55,848 bases of DNA from CAG-557 sp045540315 (GTDB lineage: Bacteria > Bacillota > Clostridia > Oscillospirales > Acutalibacteraceae): contig JAZQHA010000191.1 in the NCBI GenBank assembly GCA_045540315.1, positions 1 to 55,848 of the forward strand. Direction: 5' to 3'. A program made the position numbers and the translations under genes. Positions 42,624-51,474 of the stretch are shown piece by piece. The notes under the pieces were generated by a model. It did no database searches and was not told the origin of the DNA. It worked only from the letters and a program-made list of their open reading frames with translations. Position 1 is the stretch's first letter, and every line of letters starts with the position of its first letter.

Positions 42624-43129
42624 TAAATTTTTACTGTTACCGGACATTTTTGCTTGAGAGAATTCACCATATCGAGGATTCGCTGATTGGACGAGCCTCT
42701 AAATAGCAGCAATAAACTTTTTTTCTCCTCCACAAAAGGGCCATCAATGAGAACATCTATATTTTTAAGGAGCGATTCCCACTCAGGGTGCTCCGAAAAG
42801 CCCGATACAAGCTGCTCGAAAGTGTAGCCAGTATACGATATTACATCCAAACCTAACTCATGGCATTTTTGCGCCAACTCTGTAAAGGCTTGTGCTTGTA
42901 GAAACGGCTCTCCACCAGAGAAAGTAACACCTTTTAGGAGAGGATTTTTCTTTACCGCTGCGATTATATCATCTACCTCGACCAACTCCCCGGCCTTTAA
43001 GTCGTGCGTAGCAGGGTTATGACACCCCTTGCAACGATGCACGCACCCTTGTGCAAACACAACGTAACGAATGCCAGGCCCATCGACAATGGACTCTGGG
43101 ACGAGCCCAGAAACTCTTATTTTACTCAA
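42623..43129 (-). CDS. nrdG: Anaerobic ribonucleotide reductase activating enzyme
   Basis: The 168-residue protein is a radical-SAM enzyme that installs the glycyl radical on NrdD. Its cluster motif is CVHRCKGCHNP (CxxxCxxC), followed by GVTFSGGEPFLQ and VISYTGYTFE, and DVLIDGPFVEE later. It starts three bases after the nrdD stop, so the two form an operon. It is the only radical-SAM protein in the window, and its type and position tie it to NrdD rather than to peptide modification. Confidence 0.95.
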   Translation of the reverse strand: MSKIRVSGLVPESIVDGPGIRYVVFAQGCVHRCKGCHNPATHDLKAGELVEVDDIIAAVKKNPLLKGVTFSGGEPFLQAQAFTELAQKCHELGLDVISYTGYTFEQLVSGFSEHPEWESLLKNIDVLIDGPFVEEKKSLLLLFRGSSNQRILDMVNSLKQKCPVTVKI

Positions 43130-43132
43130 AAT

Positions 43133-45481
43133 TTACATCCTCTCGCAATTGCACCCTGCCGTAGCAACAGAATGCTTAACCCTATCGTGTTCTTCGGCTT
43201 GTTTTGCATTATTAAATCGGTCTACCGTTCCAACAAGATATCCAGTAATACGACGAATTCGCTCAAAAGCTGGTCCCTCTTGACTCTCTTGACGACCACA
43301 CAGCGGACAAACATCGTTGATGATGCCGGTATATCCACAAACTGGGTCTCTATCGACCGGATGGTTAATCGAGCCGTAGCCAATACCAGACTCCTTCATG
43401 CAACGTACAACTTGCTCAAAAGCATCGATATTTTGAGTTGGGTCACCGTCGAGCTCGATGTAGGAGATGTGTCCACCATTTGTGAGTGCATGGTATGGGG
43501 CCTCTTTTTTTATTTTCTCCCACGCTGAGATTCCATAGTAAACAGGAACATGGAAAGAGTTCGTGTAGTAAGTTCTGTCGGTAACACCAGGAATTTTCCC
43601 GTATTTTTTAGCATCGATTCGAACAAAACGACCAGAAAGTCCCTCTGCAGGTGTTGCAATAAGCGAGAAGTTTAAGTTATATTTGTCTGCCGCTTCGTCC
43701 ATACGTTTTCTCATGTGAGAAATGATTTCTAGACCTAATTTTTGAGCCCTCTCGCTTTCGCCATGATGCTCTCCGATTAACGCCTTTAGGCATTCTGCTA
43801 GACCGATAAATCCTGTAGTTAGCGTACCATGTTTTAATATTTCTCGAACTTCGTCATTCGGACCCAATTTATCGGAGTCAATCCAAACGCCTTGTCCCAT
43901 AAGGAATGGAAAGTTCTTTATCGTTTTTACCGCTTGCAGTTCAAACCTTGCTAAAAGCTGGTCAATAACTAAAGCGATTTTCTCATCCAACAGCTTATAA
44001 AAAGTCTCGATGTCGTGGTTACTTTTGATAGCTAACCGGGGTAAGTTGATAGAAGTAAAACTTAGGTTTCCGCGTCCATTCACAATTTCGTTCGTTGGGT
44101 CGTACTTATTAGCAATAACCCTCGTGCGGCAACCCATGTAGGCAACCTCTGTCTCCGGACGACCAGGCTTATAGTATTGTAGGTTGAACGGCGCATCGAT
44201 GAAGGAGAAATTCGGGAAAAGACGCTTTGCGCTAACTCTGCAAGCTAATTTAAACAAATCGTAGTTAGGCTCTCCCGGGTTGTAGTTGATGCCATCTTTC
44301 ACTTTAAAAATATGAATCGGGAAGATGGGTGTTTCGCCGTTACCAAGGCCTTTTTCCGTTGCCAAGAGGATATTTTTTATAACCAACCGACCTGCTGGAG
44401 TTGTGTCTAGGCCGTAGTTTATCGAGCTAAACGGTACCTGCGCACCTGCACGCGAGTGCATAGTATTAAGGTTATGTACAAGGGCCTCCATCGCCTGATA
44501 AGTCGAGCGGTCTGTTTCTTCTTTAGCGTGGTTGTAGGCAAATTTTTGAGCTTTTTTGGCAACTTGTTCTCCAAAATTTTCTATTAAAATCTCGAGTTCT
44601 CTTTGCATATAGGCCTCGCCGTTTTCCAACGAGGGTAAATCGTTAGTTTCTTTTTGAGCTTGTGTAAATATATCTTCATAACACTTTTTCGGCTCACCGA
44701 CGTCAGTTAAAATCTCGAGCGCGCGGACCATATTTTGTTTATATGTACGTCTGTAAGTCTTGGCCACACCTTTAGCCATCGCGTAATCAAAATTCGGGAT
44801 GCTTTGTCCGCCATGTTGGTCGTTTTGGTTAGCCTGAATCGCAATACAAGCTAGGGCTGCGTAACTTATAATATCGTTTGGCTCGCGTAAAAAGCCGTGT
44901 CCCGTTGAGAACCCATTGGTAAATAATTTATCCAAGTCAATTTGGCAACAAGTGGTAGTTAAGGGCAAAAAGTCCAAGTCGTGAATATGTATATCGCCTT
45001 CTGAGTGCGCCTTTGCAAATCTCGGGTCAAGGATATACATCTCGTAAAATTGCTTAGCACCCTCCGAGCCGTATTTTAGCATCGTACCCATCGCAGTATC
45101 GCCGTCGATATTGGCATTTTCGCGCTTGACGTCGTTGTCCTTGGCGGCCTTAAAGGTGAGGCCCTCATAAATTTTCATCAGTCGAGTATTCATCTCGCGC
45201 ACGCGAGTTCTCTCAGACCTAAACAAAATATATTCTTTGGCCGTCTGAGCGTGCCCTTCCTCGATTAGCACTTTTTCTACAACATCTTGCACATGTTCAA
45301 CAGTAACATCCTGGTCCGTGCTTTCATTTTCCAAATATTCTACAACTTTGTCGGCCAAATTTCGTGATAATGCATAATCACTACCGCCCATTTTTTTGGC
45401 AGCCTTAAAAATAGCCTGTGCGATTTTTTCTTTATTAAAAGCTGTTTTTCTTCCGTCTCTCTTTACAATTTTGCTAATCAT
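43133..45481 (-). CDS. nrdD: Anaerobic ribonucleoside-triphosphate reductase
   Basis: From ATG 45481 (GGAGGACACA before it) the product is 782 residues, starting MISKIVKRDGRKTAFNKEKI, the ATP-cone. An in-frame ATG 57 bases upstream lacks a site. The enzyme makes deoxyribonucleotides without oxygen. Visible are the active-site stretch DLDFLPLTTTCCQIDLDKLF, the C-terminal zinc Cys pairs (VCGYTG..VCPLCGR) and the radical glycine region RRITGYLVGTVDRFNNAK. It is followed directly by nrdG. Its presence shows an anaerobic lifestyle. Confidence 0.96.
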   Translation of the reverse strand: MISKIVKRDGRKTAFNKEKIAQAIFKAAKKMGGSDYALSRNLADKVVEYLENESTDQDVTVEHVQDVVEKVLIEEGHAQTAKEYILFRSERTRVREMNTRLMKIYEGLTFKAAKDNDVKRENANIDGDTAMGTMLKYGSEGAKQFYEMYILDPRFAKAHSEGDIHIHDLDFLPLTTTCCQIDLDKLFTNGFSTGHGFLREPNDIISYAALACIAIQANQNDQHGGQSIPNFDYAMAKGVAKTYRRTYKQNMVRALEILTDVGEPKKCYEDIFTQAQKETNDLPSLENGEAYMQRELEILIENFGEQVAKKAQKFAYNHAKEETDRSTYQAMEALVHNLNTMHSRAGAQVPFSSINYGLDTTPAGRLVIKNILLATEKGLGNGETPIFPIHIFKVKDGINYNPGEPNYDLFKLACRVSAKRLFPNFSFIDAPFNLQYYKPGRPETEVAYMGCRTRVIANKYDPTNEIVNGRGNLSFTSINLPRLAIKSNHDIETFYKLLDEKIALVIDQLLARFELQAVKTIKNFPFLMGQGVWIDSDKLGPNDEVREILKHGTLTTGFIGLAECLKALIGEHHGESERAQKLGLEIISHMRKRMDEAADKYNLNFSLIATPAEGLSGRFVRIDAKKYGKIPGVTDRTYYTNSFHVPVYYGISAWEKIKKEAPYHALTNGGHISYIELDGDPTQNIDAFEQVVRCMKESGIGYGSINHPVDRDPVCGYTGIINDVCPLCGRQESQEGPAFERIRRITGYLVGTVDRFNNAKQAEEHDRVKHSVATAGCNCERM

Positions 45482-45639
45482 TGTGTCCTCCAAAGGTTTA
45501 AATACAATATGTTGTGTTTGTCTATCCACTAAAAACAATTATACGCTACATGTAGTTTCTGGTCAACGGTACAACGCACAATAGTCAAAATAGCTATATA
45601 CACTTATTTTTATTTTTATTTTTTTACAAACATTATGAT

Positions 45640-47352
45640 TTATCGACTTAAAATTTCAATGAAATTTTTATCTGGCGTAACGTATAAAGTTTTGTAATTG
45701 TTATAAATTACCATACCAGGTTTTGCTCCAGCCGGTTTTTTTACATCTTTTACCAACGCAAAATCTACCGGCACATTCGAAGAGTCCTTGGCTTTGCTGT
45801 GAAATGCCGCAATTTTAGCGACTTCTTGCAAAATATCATCCCCAAAATCACGCCCATCTGTCACCAAAATCGTATGCGAACCTGGCATTTCCTTAACGTG
45901 AAACCATATATCTTTTTTCGCCGCCATTTTTAAAGTTAGTTTGTCATTTTGATGGTTATTCCTCCCCACCAATGCCTTCATGCCGTTGCTCAAAGTATAC
46001 TCTATCGGCGGCAAAGCCTTGGCTTTTTGCGCCTTCGCCTTGTTGAGTTTTACATACCCCTGAGACATTAATTCTCGCTTTATCTCCTCGAGGTTACTTT
46101 CTAAATCTGCACGGTCGATGGAATCCAAAACCGTCTCAATGTACAAAATTTCTTGAGTCGCTTTGTCTATTTCCTCAGTAAGTTTCTCCACCGCCACTTT
46201 CGATTTTTTATACTGCTTATAAAACTCCTGCGCATTCTCGGCCGCGCTTTTAGTGTCGTCCAGCTTAATTTTTATACACTCTGCGCTCTCATCGTAAAAA
46301 TTCTCCAGCTCAACCTCACTTGCACCCGCCCGAATTCGATACAAATTAGCATTAATCAAGTCAGCAAACAACTTCAAATTATCCTTATTTTTGTTAGTCC
46401 CAATCTCACGCATTTGAATTTTTATTTTCTTTTTAAGCCGCGCTAAAATATTCGAGACCTGTCTCCTCAAGTCATGCGACTTCGCCTTCATCCTGTCAAT
46501 ACTATCTCGCTGCTCAAAAAACTCATCCAACAGCGCAGAAAAGCTCTCGCATTTTTTTACTTCTAGAGTATTTGCAACTTGTTTTAGCTCGACAAAGGAA
46601 AAATCTTTTGGTCTGTCGCCATCGTAAATAATGAAAGGCGCTCCTGAGGCAGTCTCAACACAATTTTTCAGGCTCTCAAGCGAGGACAACAATTCTACAG
46701 ATTGTAAATCTTTCGCAACTTTATTACAAACCGTAGATGACAACCCCGCAACATTTTGTAGAAGCGCTTCAGCAATACCCTGAGTTTTCTCGCTCTCTTG
46801 TGCGGCCTTAAGAATGTCTCCCATGTCGTCCGAAAGCAAACTCAGTTTCCCCTGCGACGGCGGTAAATGATACTTAAGTCCCGGCAAAATTTGTCTTTTG
46901 GAAGACTTCGATATGTCAATCCGTTTCAGCGCATCAACGATTTCCTGCTCCGAGTCGAGTAAAATTACGTTGCTGTGCTTACCCATTATTTCGACGGCAA
47001 CCGTGAGTAAAACTTCATCGCCAAGCTCATTTCTCGAAATAAAGTCCAAAAATAAAACGCGTTCGAGGTCCGGCTGACGAACTTCAATAAGCTTTGCGCT
47101 CAAAAGTTTTTTTCGAAACAACATACACAACATCGGCGGCGCTGCTGGGTTTTCCGGCAACTCCTTCGTAAAGTGAACTCTTGCACTGTTCGCTCTGGCA
47201 CTCATCAAAAGCTTGTAAACACCTGTCTTGCTGCGCAGCGAGAAAATAAATTCCTCCTTGTTCGGCTGATAAATTTTATCCACACGCGCGCCAATCGCCA
47301 CCGAAGCTATTTCGTTTCTTACGTGCCGCAAAAAAGCCCCATCTAGCGCCAT
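45640..47352 (-). CDS. rqcH: NFACT-family ribosome quality-control protein RqcH (FbpA-like)
   Basis: The 570-residue protein is full length. In Bacillus the family member adds alanine tails to nascent chains on stalled 50S subunits. The N-domain starts MALDGAFLRHVRNEIASVAI with VDKIYQPNKEEFIFSLR; QPDLERVLFLDF follows, where many homologues have Asp-Arg. A long coiled coil (about 270-430) and the C-terminal NFACT-R domain, KDIWFHVKEMPGSHTIL, come next. GGAGGGAT precedes the ATG. It lies just downstream of the Nif3-like gene, likely in one transcript. Confidence 0.93.
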   Translation of the reverse strand: MALDGAFLRHVRNEIASVAIGARVDKIYQPNKEEFIFSLRSKTGVYKLLMSARANSARVHFTKELPENPAAPPMLCMLFRKKLLSAKLIEVRQPDLERVLFLDFISRNELGDEVLLTVAVEIMGKHSNVILLDSEQEIVDALKRIDISKSSKRQILPGLKYHLPPSQGKLSLLSDDMGDILKAAQESEKTQGIAEALLQNVAGLSSTVCNKVAKDLQSVELLSSLESLKNCVETASGAPFIIYDGDRPKDFSFVELKQVANTLEVKKCESFSALLDEFFEQRDSIDRMKAKSHDLRRQVSNILARLKKKIKIQMREIGTNKNKDNLKLFADLINANLYRIRAGASEVELENFYDESAECIKIKLDDTKSAAENAQEFYKQYKKSKVAVEKLTEEIDKATQEILYIETVLDSIDRADLESNLEEIKRELMSQGYVKLNKAKAQKAKALPPIEYTLSNGMKALVGRNNHQNDKLTLKMAAKKDIWFHVKEMPGSHTILVTDGRDFGDDILQEVAKIAAFHSKAKDSSNVPVDFALVKDVKKPAGAKPGMVIYNNYKTLYVTPDKNFIEILSR

Positions 47353-47383
47353 ATTAATCCCTCCAAGCGCATCTTTTTTTATA

Positions 47384-48163
47384 TTAGCTCAAAAATTTTA
47401 TTCCATCCGTGCAAACCGAGGACTTAACGAACTCAACCTCAGAAAATTGCTCAGTTAACTTGCGAACTAACGGAGAAATAACAACATCCTCCGTCTTAAA
47501 GTGTCCAGCATCGACCACGCAAATGTTGTTTTGTACCGCTACTAAAATCTCGTGATGCTTGATTTCTCCGGTCACAAAGGCATCTGCTCCTCGACGAAGC
47601 ACCTCGCTTATCAAATCTCCACCAGACCCCGAGCACACCGCAACTCTGCGTATTTTACGCGCTACATCTGTATATCGAACTCCCTCGCACGCAAGCCTTT
47701 CCTTAACAAAAAGAGCAAACTCCTCGCAAGTTTTTTCTTCACTAAGCTCGCCAACTAGCCCCATCGGCAAAGTGCCCATTGAAGTCTTGTAAGTCGACAA
47801 CGGACTTAAATTACTTAACGATAGCGCCTCTGCCAAGCAAGAGTTGACGCCAAACCCAGCCATATCGAGGTTTGTGTGCGCACAAATTGCAGAGATGCCA
47901 TTACTGGCTAATTTATATGGAATAGAATTTATACTTAAAGTTTTAAGCGGATTGAATATTACCGGATGATGGCTTATTATCAAGGTCGCACCAAGGGATT
48001 TAGCTTCCTCTACTACCTCAGACGTTATGTCCAGCGCTACCACGCATTTTTGCACCAAAGCGTTCATATCTCCTACAAGAAGCCCCACGTTATCGAAATC
48101 CATGGCCGTTTCAAACGGCGCAAATCCGTCGATGAACTCAAAAATGTCTGATACCTTTACCAT
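47384..48163 (-). CDS. Nif3/YqfO-family metal-binding protein
   Basis: A 259-residue protein beginning with MVKVSDIFEFIDGFAPFETA and DFDNVGLLVGD. The family's metal ligands are in LIISHHPVIFNPLKTL and ICAHTNLDMA, and toward the end DAFVTGEIKHHEI and VVDAGHFKTE. This is the short form without the inserted PII-like domain. Its biochemical role is unsettled; databases label it GTP cyclohydrolase I type 2 without firm proof. AGGAGGTATG precedes the ATG. In many Firmicutes it follows trmK, as here, though here a cloverleaf repeat lies between them. Confidence 0.92.
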   Translation of the reverse strand: MVKVSDIFEFIDGFAPFETAMDFDNVGLLVGDMNALVQKCVVALDITSEVVEEAKSLGATLIISHHPVIFNPLKTLSINSIPYKLASNGISAICAHTNLDMAGFGVNSCLAEALSLSNLSPLSTYKTSMGTLPMGLVGELSEEKTCEEFALFVKERLACEGVRYTDVARKIRRVAVCSGSGGDLISEVLRRGADAFVTGEIKHHEILVAVQNNICVVDAGHFKTEDVVISPLVRKLTEQFSEVEFVKSSVCTDGIKFLS

Positions 48164-48217
48164 TTACATACCTCCTGCTGCTTGGGGCGTGCCCCACTTA
48201 ATTTCTTCATCAAAACC

Positions 48218-48348
48218 ATCAGCTACGGCCGCGAGGCCAAAGAAAATAAATATTTATTTTCTTTGTGGTCGCACGCTCAACTTAGTTGAGCGTGCGACTG
48301 GCCGAAGGTCCCAAAAGGGACTTCGGCGCCTCGCGGCGCGCCGCTGAT
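48218..48348. repeat. Four-way cloverleaf inverted repeat, copy 2
   Basis: Outer arms 48218-48237 and 48328-48348 (ATCAGC..CGGCCGCGAGGC / GCCTCGCGGC..GCTGAT). Inside are three hairpins: 48238-48265 (perfect 14+14 palindrome CAAAGAAAATAAAT..), 48268-48298 (GTCGCACGCTCAAC, 14 perfect pairs, loop TTA) and 48301-48327 (GCCGAAGGTCCC, loop AAAA, one bulge). Only TG dinucleotides separate the second hairpin from its neighbours. It lies between trmK and the Nif3-like gene. Confidence 0.85.
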
Positions 48349-48368
48349 TGATACAGCTTACCATTAAA

Positions 48369-49067
48369 TTAGGGCATTCCTACTCCTATTAAGCGCTCCA
48401 ACTGCTCAATTATAGCTCGTGTTTCCTCTATTTTATCGAATCGAGCCGTCGCTATGTACCCCTTTTGCTTGTTTTTTAAGTCGCGAATTTCTCGCTCAAT
48501 ATACAACTTGTTAGCCACCGACAAATCTTCGCCAAGCTTGCCAACATAAGGATAAAGCTCATCCACAGGCAAGGTATCGCCGCAAAAACTCGCCGACATT
48601 ACTGTGTAAATTTTGCCTCCACAAACGACCGCTTGCTCCCCTAAGAGCGCAAACCCACACTTAGCTAAAAACTCTCGTAACTCTATTTCTGCGGACATAG
48701 GTTGCAAAATTAAGTGCTTTTCTCGCGTTCTCAACCAAGGTGCGCGCTCTATGATTTTTATAATTAATTCACCGCCCATGCCAGCCAACACTATATCGTC
48801 AGCTTCGTCAGCAAAGACTGCGTCTAAGCCGTCAGAGAGCCGTGTTTCCACGCAATCTCCAACATCATATTTAACTATGTTTTGTTTCGCATTGAGTAAC
48901 GGCCCTTCCCGCAAGTCGGTGGCCACTACATGCGTTGCCATATTATTTAAAACTAACCAAAGCGCAAGGTATGCATGGTCCGTGCCTATATCAACCACTC
49001 GCTTGCCTCGCCTCACAAAACTTGCACACAGCCTCAACCGAGCATCTAATTTTAAATTCTTTTCCAT
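48369..49067 (-). CDS. trmK: tRNA (adenine22-N1)-methyltransferase TrmK
   Basis: From the ATG at 49067 the product is 232 residues, beginning MEKNLKLDARLRLCASFVRR as family members do; frame upstream of this adds 18 atypical residues. The SAM-binding loop is VVDIGTDHAYLALWL, and DDIVLAGMGGELI follows the acidic strand. The C-terminal helical pair (EREIRDLKNKQKGYIA) is typical. It methylates A22 in the D-loop of tRNA. The ribosome binding site is weak. It lies upstream of the Nif3-like gene. Confidence 0.92.
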   Translation of the reverse strand: MEKNLKLDARLRLCASFVRRGKRVVDIGTDHAYLALWLVLNNMATHVVATDLREGPLLNAKQNIVKYDVGDCVETRLSDGLDAVFADEADDIVLAGMGGELIIKIIERAPWLRTREKHLILQPMSAEIELREFLAKCGFALLGEQAVVCGGKIYTVMSASFCGDTLPVDELYPYVGKLGEDLSVANKLYIEREIRDLKNKQKGYIATARFDKIEETRAIIEQLERLIGVGMP

Positions 49068-49134
49068 AAAACAAAACCCTAACATCAAAATAGTCGCCCG
49101 TAAAAATTCTCGAGCGACCATAAAAAATTAAAAC

Positions 49135-49335
49135 CTATTTATTATTAATATGTTCGTTTATCTTATTAATAAGCGCTTCTGCATCCGTCCCGTGAACTGC
49201 ACAAGCCTCTTCTATGGTCTCTCCTCGCGAGGCTGGACACCCCAAACAGTGCATTCCTATCTCTAAAAAGTATTGCGCTGTTGTTTCGTCAAAGTCCAAT
49301 ATATCGCCAATAACCGTGCTTTTATCTACCGTCAT
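49135..49335 (-). CDS. DUF1858 (hybrid-cluster-associated redox disulfide) protein
   Basis: A 66-residue protein with VDKSTVIGDILDFDETTAQYFLEIGMHCLGCPASRGETIEEA in outline: a helical domain with the CxxC (CLGC) that defines DUF1858. It is thought to act as a small disulfide/redox partner. It is encoded 68 bp upstream of trmK, reading the same way. ATG after AAGGAGGATG. Confidence 0.9.
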   Translation of the reverse strand: MTVDKSTVIGDILDFDETTAQYFLEIGMHCLGCPASRGETIEEACAVHGTDAEALINKINEHINNK

Positions 49336-49424
49336 TTAAACATCCTCCTTGCCACAATATAGTCATATTATATGCATTAAGTATTATATTAAACTTCCTG
49401 CGCCAGTAATGTCAATAACAAAAG

Positions 49425-49562
49425 TTGCGTGCCCCCACAACGCGGCCGCGAGGCGGCCCAATAAAAAAATTTTTTATTGGGCCCAAACAGTACTGTTTGC
49501 AAAAGAACTCATTTTTATGAGTTCTTTTGGCCTCGCGGCCGCTTTGCGGGTTGCACACGCAA
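49425..49562. repeat. Four-way cloverleaf inverted repeat, copy 3
   Basis: Outer arms share TTGCGTG / CACGCAA and GCGGCCGCGAGGC / GCCTCGCGGCCGC. Inside are three abutting perfect hairpins: 49455-49483 (GGCCCAATAAAAAA, 14 pairs), 49484-49499 (CAAACAGTACTGTTTG palindrome) and 49500-49529 (CAAAAGAACTCAT, 13 pairs, loop TTTT). The GC-rich arm nearly equals that of copy 2, while the hairpins do not match. Confidence 0.85.
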
Positions 49563-49615
49563 AAAAAGTTCTCCCAACTAAAAGCTGGGAGATAAATAAG
49601 AAAGGAGATTTTACT

Positions 49616-49891
49616 TTATTCTTGTCTCATCTTAGCAAAGCAGTCGCTGCAGTAAACAGGACGGTCTTCACGCGGTTGGAAAGGGATTCTAGCCTCACCG
49701 CCACAGGCAGCACATTCTGCAGAGAAGAACTCACGTTCTTGTCTAGCAGCGCCACGACGAGCATCGCGGCATTCTTTACATCTTTGTGGCTCATTAACAA
49801 AACCTTTAGATGCAAAGAATTCTTGTTCACCGGCGGTAAAAACAAATTCCTTACCACAGTCCTTACAGATGAGTGTCTTATCCTCGTACAT
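49616..49891 (-). CDS. Zinc-ribbon protein (91 aa)
   Basis: MYEDKTLICKDCGKEFVFTA begins a Clostridia-type zinc-ribbon protein with four CxxC pairs: CKDC, CKEC, CAAC and CSDC, enough for two zinc sites. The middle (GFVNEPQRCKECRDARRG) is the conserved core and is basic. The role is unknown; such proteins are presumed to bind nucleic acid or ribosomes. A weak site (GCGAGGT) precedes the ATG. It is a single gene between cloverleaf copy 3 and a tRNA-like sequence. Confidence 0.88.
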   Translation of the reverse strand: MYEDKTLICKDCGKEFVFTAGEQEFFASKGFVNEPQRCKECRDARRGAARQEREFFSAECAACGGEARIPFQPREDRPVYCSDCFAKMRQE

Positions 49892-49930
49892 TAAAAAATA
49901 CCTCGCTTTGGATTAATAATAGTAGTAAAT

Positions 49931-50004
49931 GCCCTAGGTCGGACTTGCACCGACGTCTTTGATAAAACAAAACCAATGCTCTTCTATTGCTAAGCTACAC
50001 GGGC
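49931..50004 (-). tRNA. Divergent tRNA-like sequence, possibly tRNA-Thr (UGU)
   Basis: On the minus strand GCCCGTG..CTAGGGC gives an acceptor stem with two mismatches. The D arm is GCTT..GAGC but lacks the usual GG in its loop. The anticodon arm is TTGGT..ATCAA with an 8-base loop TTTGTTTT. The T arm GTCGG-TGCAAGT-CCGAC is perfect. No CCA is encoded. It may be a working but divergent tRNA or a decaying one; the anticodon depends on how the 8-base loop is read (UGU is most likely). Confidence 0.45.
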
Positions 50005-50420
50005 ATAAAGTCACATAGAGTATATTTTACACACAAGAATATAATATTCAAGAGATTGTAAAACGTTTTCTCACCAAACAGGCAACAAATAAAAGTTAAG
50101 AGCCTAGATATATAATAACTCATTTAAATCTTAATGTCAATAAAAACACGAGACTTTTTTTGATAAAATTATTTTAGATTTGACGTAAATATACCCTGCG
50201 TAGCGTTTTGCGCTAAAAATTGTGATTTTTTTGTATTGTTTTGACATTTGGCGCGAAGTCTGCCATCAAAAATCTACTATAACAAATATCTAACTTCCCT
50301 TGTTGCAACGCATTCTATAAACATAATAGTAAAAATCATCGAAAGATAAAAAGAGCAAAACAAAGAAAAACGCCAAAATTAAAAGAAGTTGATACTTCAA
50401 ATTAAAATAATGAAAAAATA
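50005..50420. other. Gene-less AT-rich region upstream of rplM
   Basis: No frame with a plausible start is visible on either strand. Stretches of A/T dominate. The right end leads into the rplM promoter. I see no ribosomal-protein leader structure that I can name. Confidence 0.5.
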
Positions 50421-50423
50421 CAC

Positions 50424-50453
50424 TTGACAAGTAAACTCATAAGATGATAAAAT
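50424..50453 (+). promoter_or_regulatory. rplM-rpsI promoter
   Basis: TTGACA at 50424-50429 and TAAAAT at 50448-50453, 18 bases apart, 42 bases before the rplM start codon. Confidence 0.75.
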
Positions 50454-50495
50454 TTAGTCAAATAAATAATTCATATAAATTTAGGAGGAGCAAAA

Positions 50496-50924
50496 ATGTC
50501 TACATTTATGCCTAAACCGCATGAAGTTACACGTAAGTGGTATGTAATTGACGCTGCCGGAAAACCTTTGGGCCGCGTGGCTGTTCAAGCTGCAACTTTA
50601 CTTCGCGGTAAGCACAAACCCTCGTTCGCACCGCACGTGGATTGCGGAGACCATGTTATCGTTATCAACTGCAAGGATGCCGTTTTGACGGGTAACAAAC
50701 TAACGCAAAAACATTATTATCATCACACCGGATACATCGGCCACCTAAAAGCTACTCGATATGACAAAATCATGGCCGAAAGACCAGAGTTCGCAATGAC
50801 TTTGGCCGTTAAGGGAATGATTCCGGATACAACCATCGGCCGCAAGGCTTTAACGAGACTTCGTGTATTTGCTGGCGCTGAGCACACTCATGCCGCTCAA
50901 CAACCACAAGTTTTTAACGTATAA
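50496..50924 (+). CDS. rplM: 50S ribosomal protein L13
   Basis: The product is 142 residues, family length: MSTFMPKPHEVTRKWYVIDA, LGRVAVQAATLLRGKHKPSF, VINCKDAVLTGNKL and MIPDTTIGRKALTRLRVFAG. It is an early 50S assembly protein binding 23S rRNA. AGGAGGAG precedes the ATG, and rpsI follows after 17 bases, the standard pair. Confidence 0.97.
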   Translation: MSTFMPKPHEVTRKWYVIDAAGKPLGRVAVQAATLLRGKHKPSFAPHVDCGDHVIVINCKDAVLTGNKLTQKHYYHHTGYIGHLKATRYDKIMAERPEFAMTLAVKGMIPDTTIGRKALTRLRVFAGAEHTHAAQQPQVFNV

Positions 50925-50941
50925 GAAAGGGGCGCTTAAAA

Positions 50942-51343
50942 ATGTACAATAAAGCTTCATATTTTTACGGTACCGGCCGCAGAAAAAGCTCTGTTGCGCG
51001 CGTTCGCGTGTATAAAGGTACCGGTAAAATTATCATTAACGACAGGCCTATCGATGAATATTTCGGCCTTGAGACTCTAAAATTAATCGTTCGTCAGCCA
51101 CTTGTTTTAACAGAGACTGATGGTAAGTTCGATATCATTTGCCGTGTCGCTGGCGGCGGAGTTACTGGTCAAGCTGGCGCAATTCGCCATGGTATCTCTC
51201 GTGCCTTGCTGCAATACGATACCGAAAATTTACGCCCGCTCCTCAAAAAGGCTGGCTTCTTAACTCGTGACCCGAGAATGAAAGAACGTAAAAAATACGG
51301 TCTTAAAGCCGCTCGTCGAGCACCTCAATTCTCAAAGAGATAA
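50942..51343 (+). CDS. rpsI: 30S ribosomal protein S9
   Basis: The 133 residues begin MYNKASYFYGTGRRKSSVAR and end KKYGLKAARRAPQFSKR, the conserved basic tail that reaches the P-site tRNA. GAAAGGGGC precedes the ATG. The 3' end is intact. It marks the border between core genome and the integrative element that fills the rest of the window; rpsI 3' ends are known insertion sites for such elements in Firmicutes. Confidence 0.97.
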   Translation: MYNKASYFYGTGRRKSSVARVRVYKGTGKIIINDRPIDEYFGLETLKLIVRQPLVLTETDGKFDIICRVAGGGVTGQAGAIRHGISRALLQYDTENLRPLLKKAGFLTRDPRMKERKKYGLKAARRAPQFSKR

Positions 51344-51354
51344 TTATTACACAT

Positions 51355-51382
51355 CAAAAAACCTTTATTTATGCGGTTTTTC
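51355..51382 (+). terminator. rpsI terminator, near the left end of the integrated element
   Basis: AAAAAACC..GGTTTTT forms a short A/T-rich hairpin 12 bases after the rpsI stop. The 15-base block TTTATGCGGTTTTTC inside it recurs at 52057-52071, so the left attachment region may lie here. Confidence 0.5.
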
Positions 51383-51437
51383 AGATATACAACCTCAAAT
51401 TTGTTGTGTATTTGTTGTGTATAACTCAAAAAACATT

Positions 51438-51474
51438 AAAAAGACGGTTGAGTTTTTCGCTCAATCGTCTTTTT
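51438..51474 (-). terminator. Terminator of the minus-strand element genes
   Basis: AAAAAGACGGTTGAG, 7-base loop, CTCAATCGTCTTTTT, with one mismatch. It overlaps the stop codon of the 132-aa gene and closes the leftward transcript of the integrative element. Confidence 0.85.

Noticed and set aside
42623..43129. Radical-SAM maturase for the Nif11 peptides
   Set aside because: The motif and its position directly after nrdD identify it as the anaerobic ribonucleotide reductase activase.
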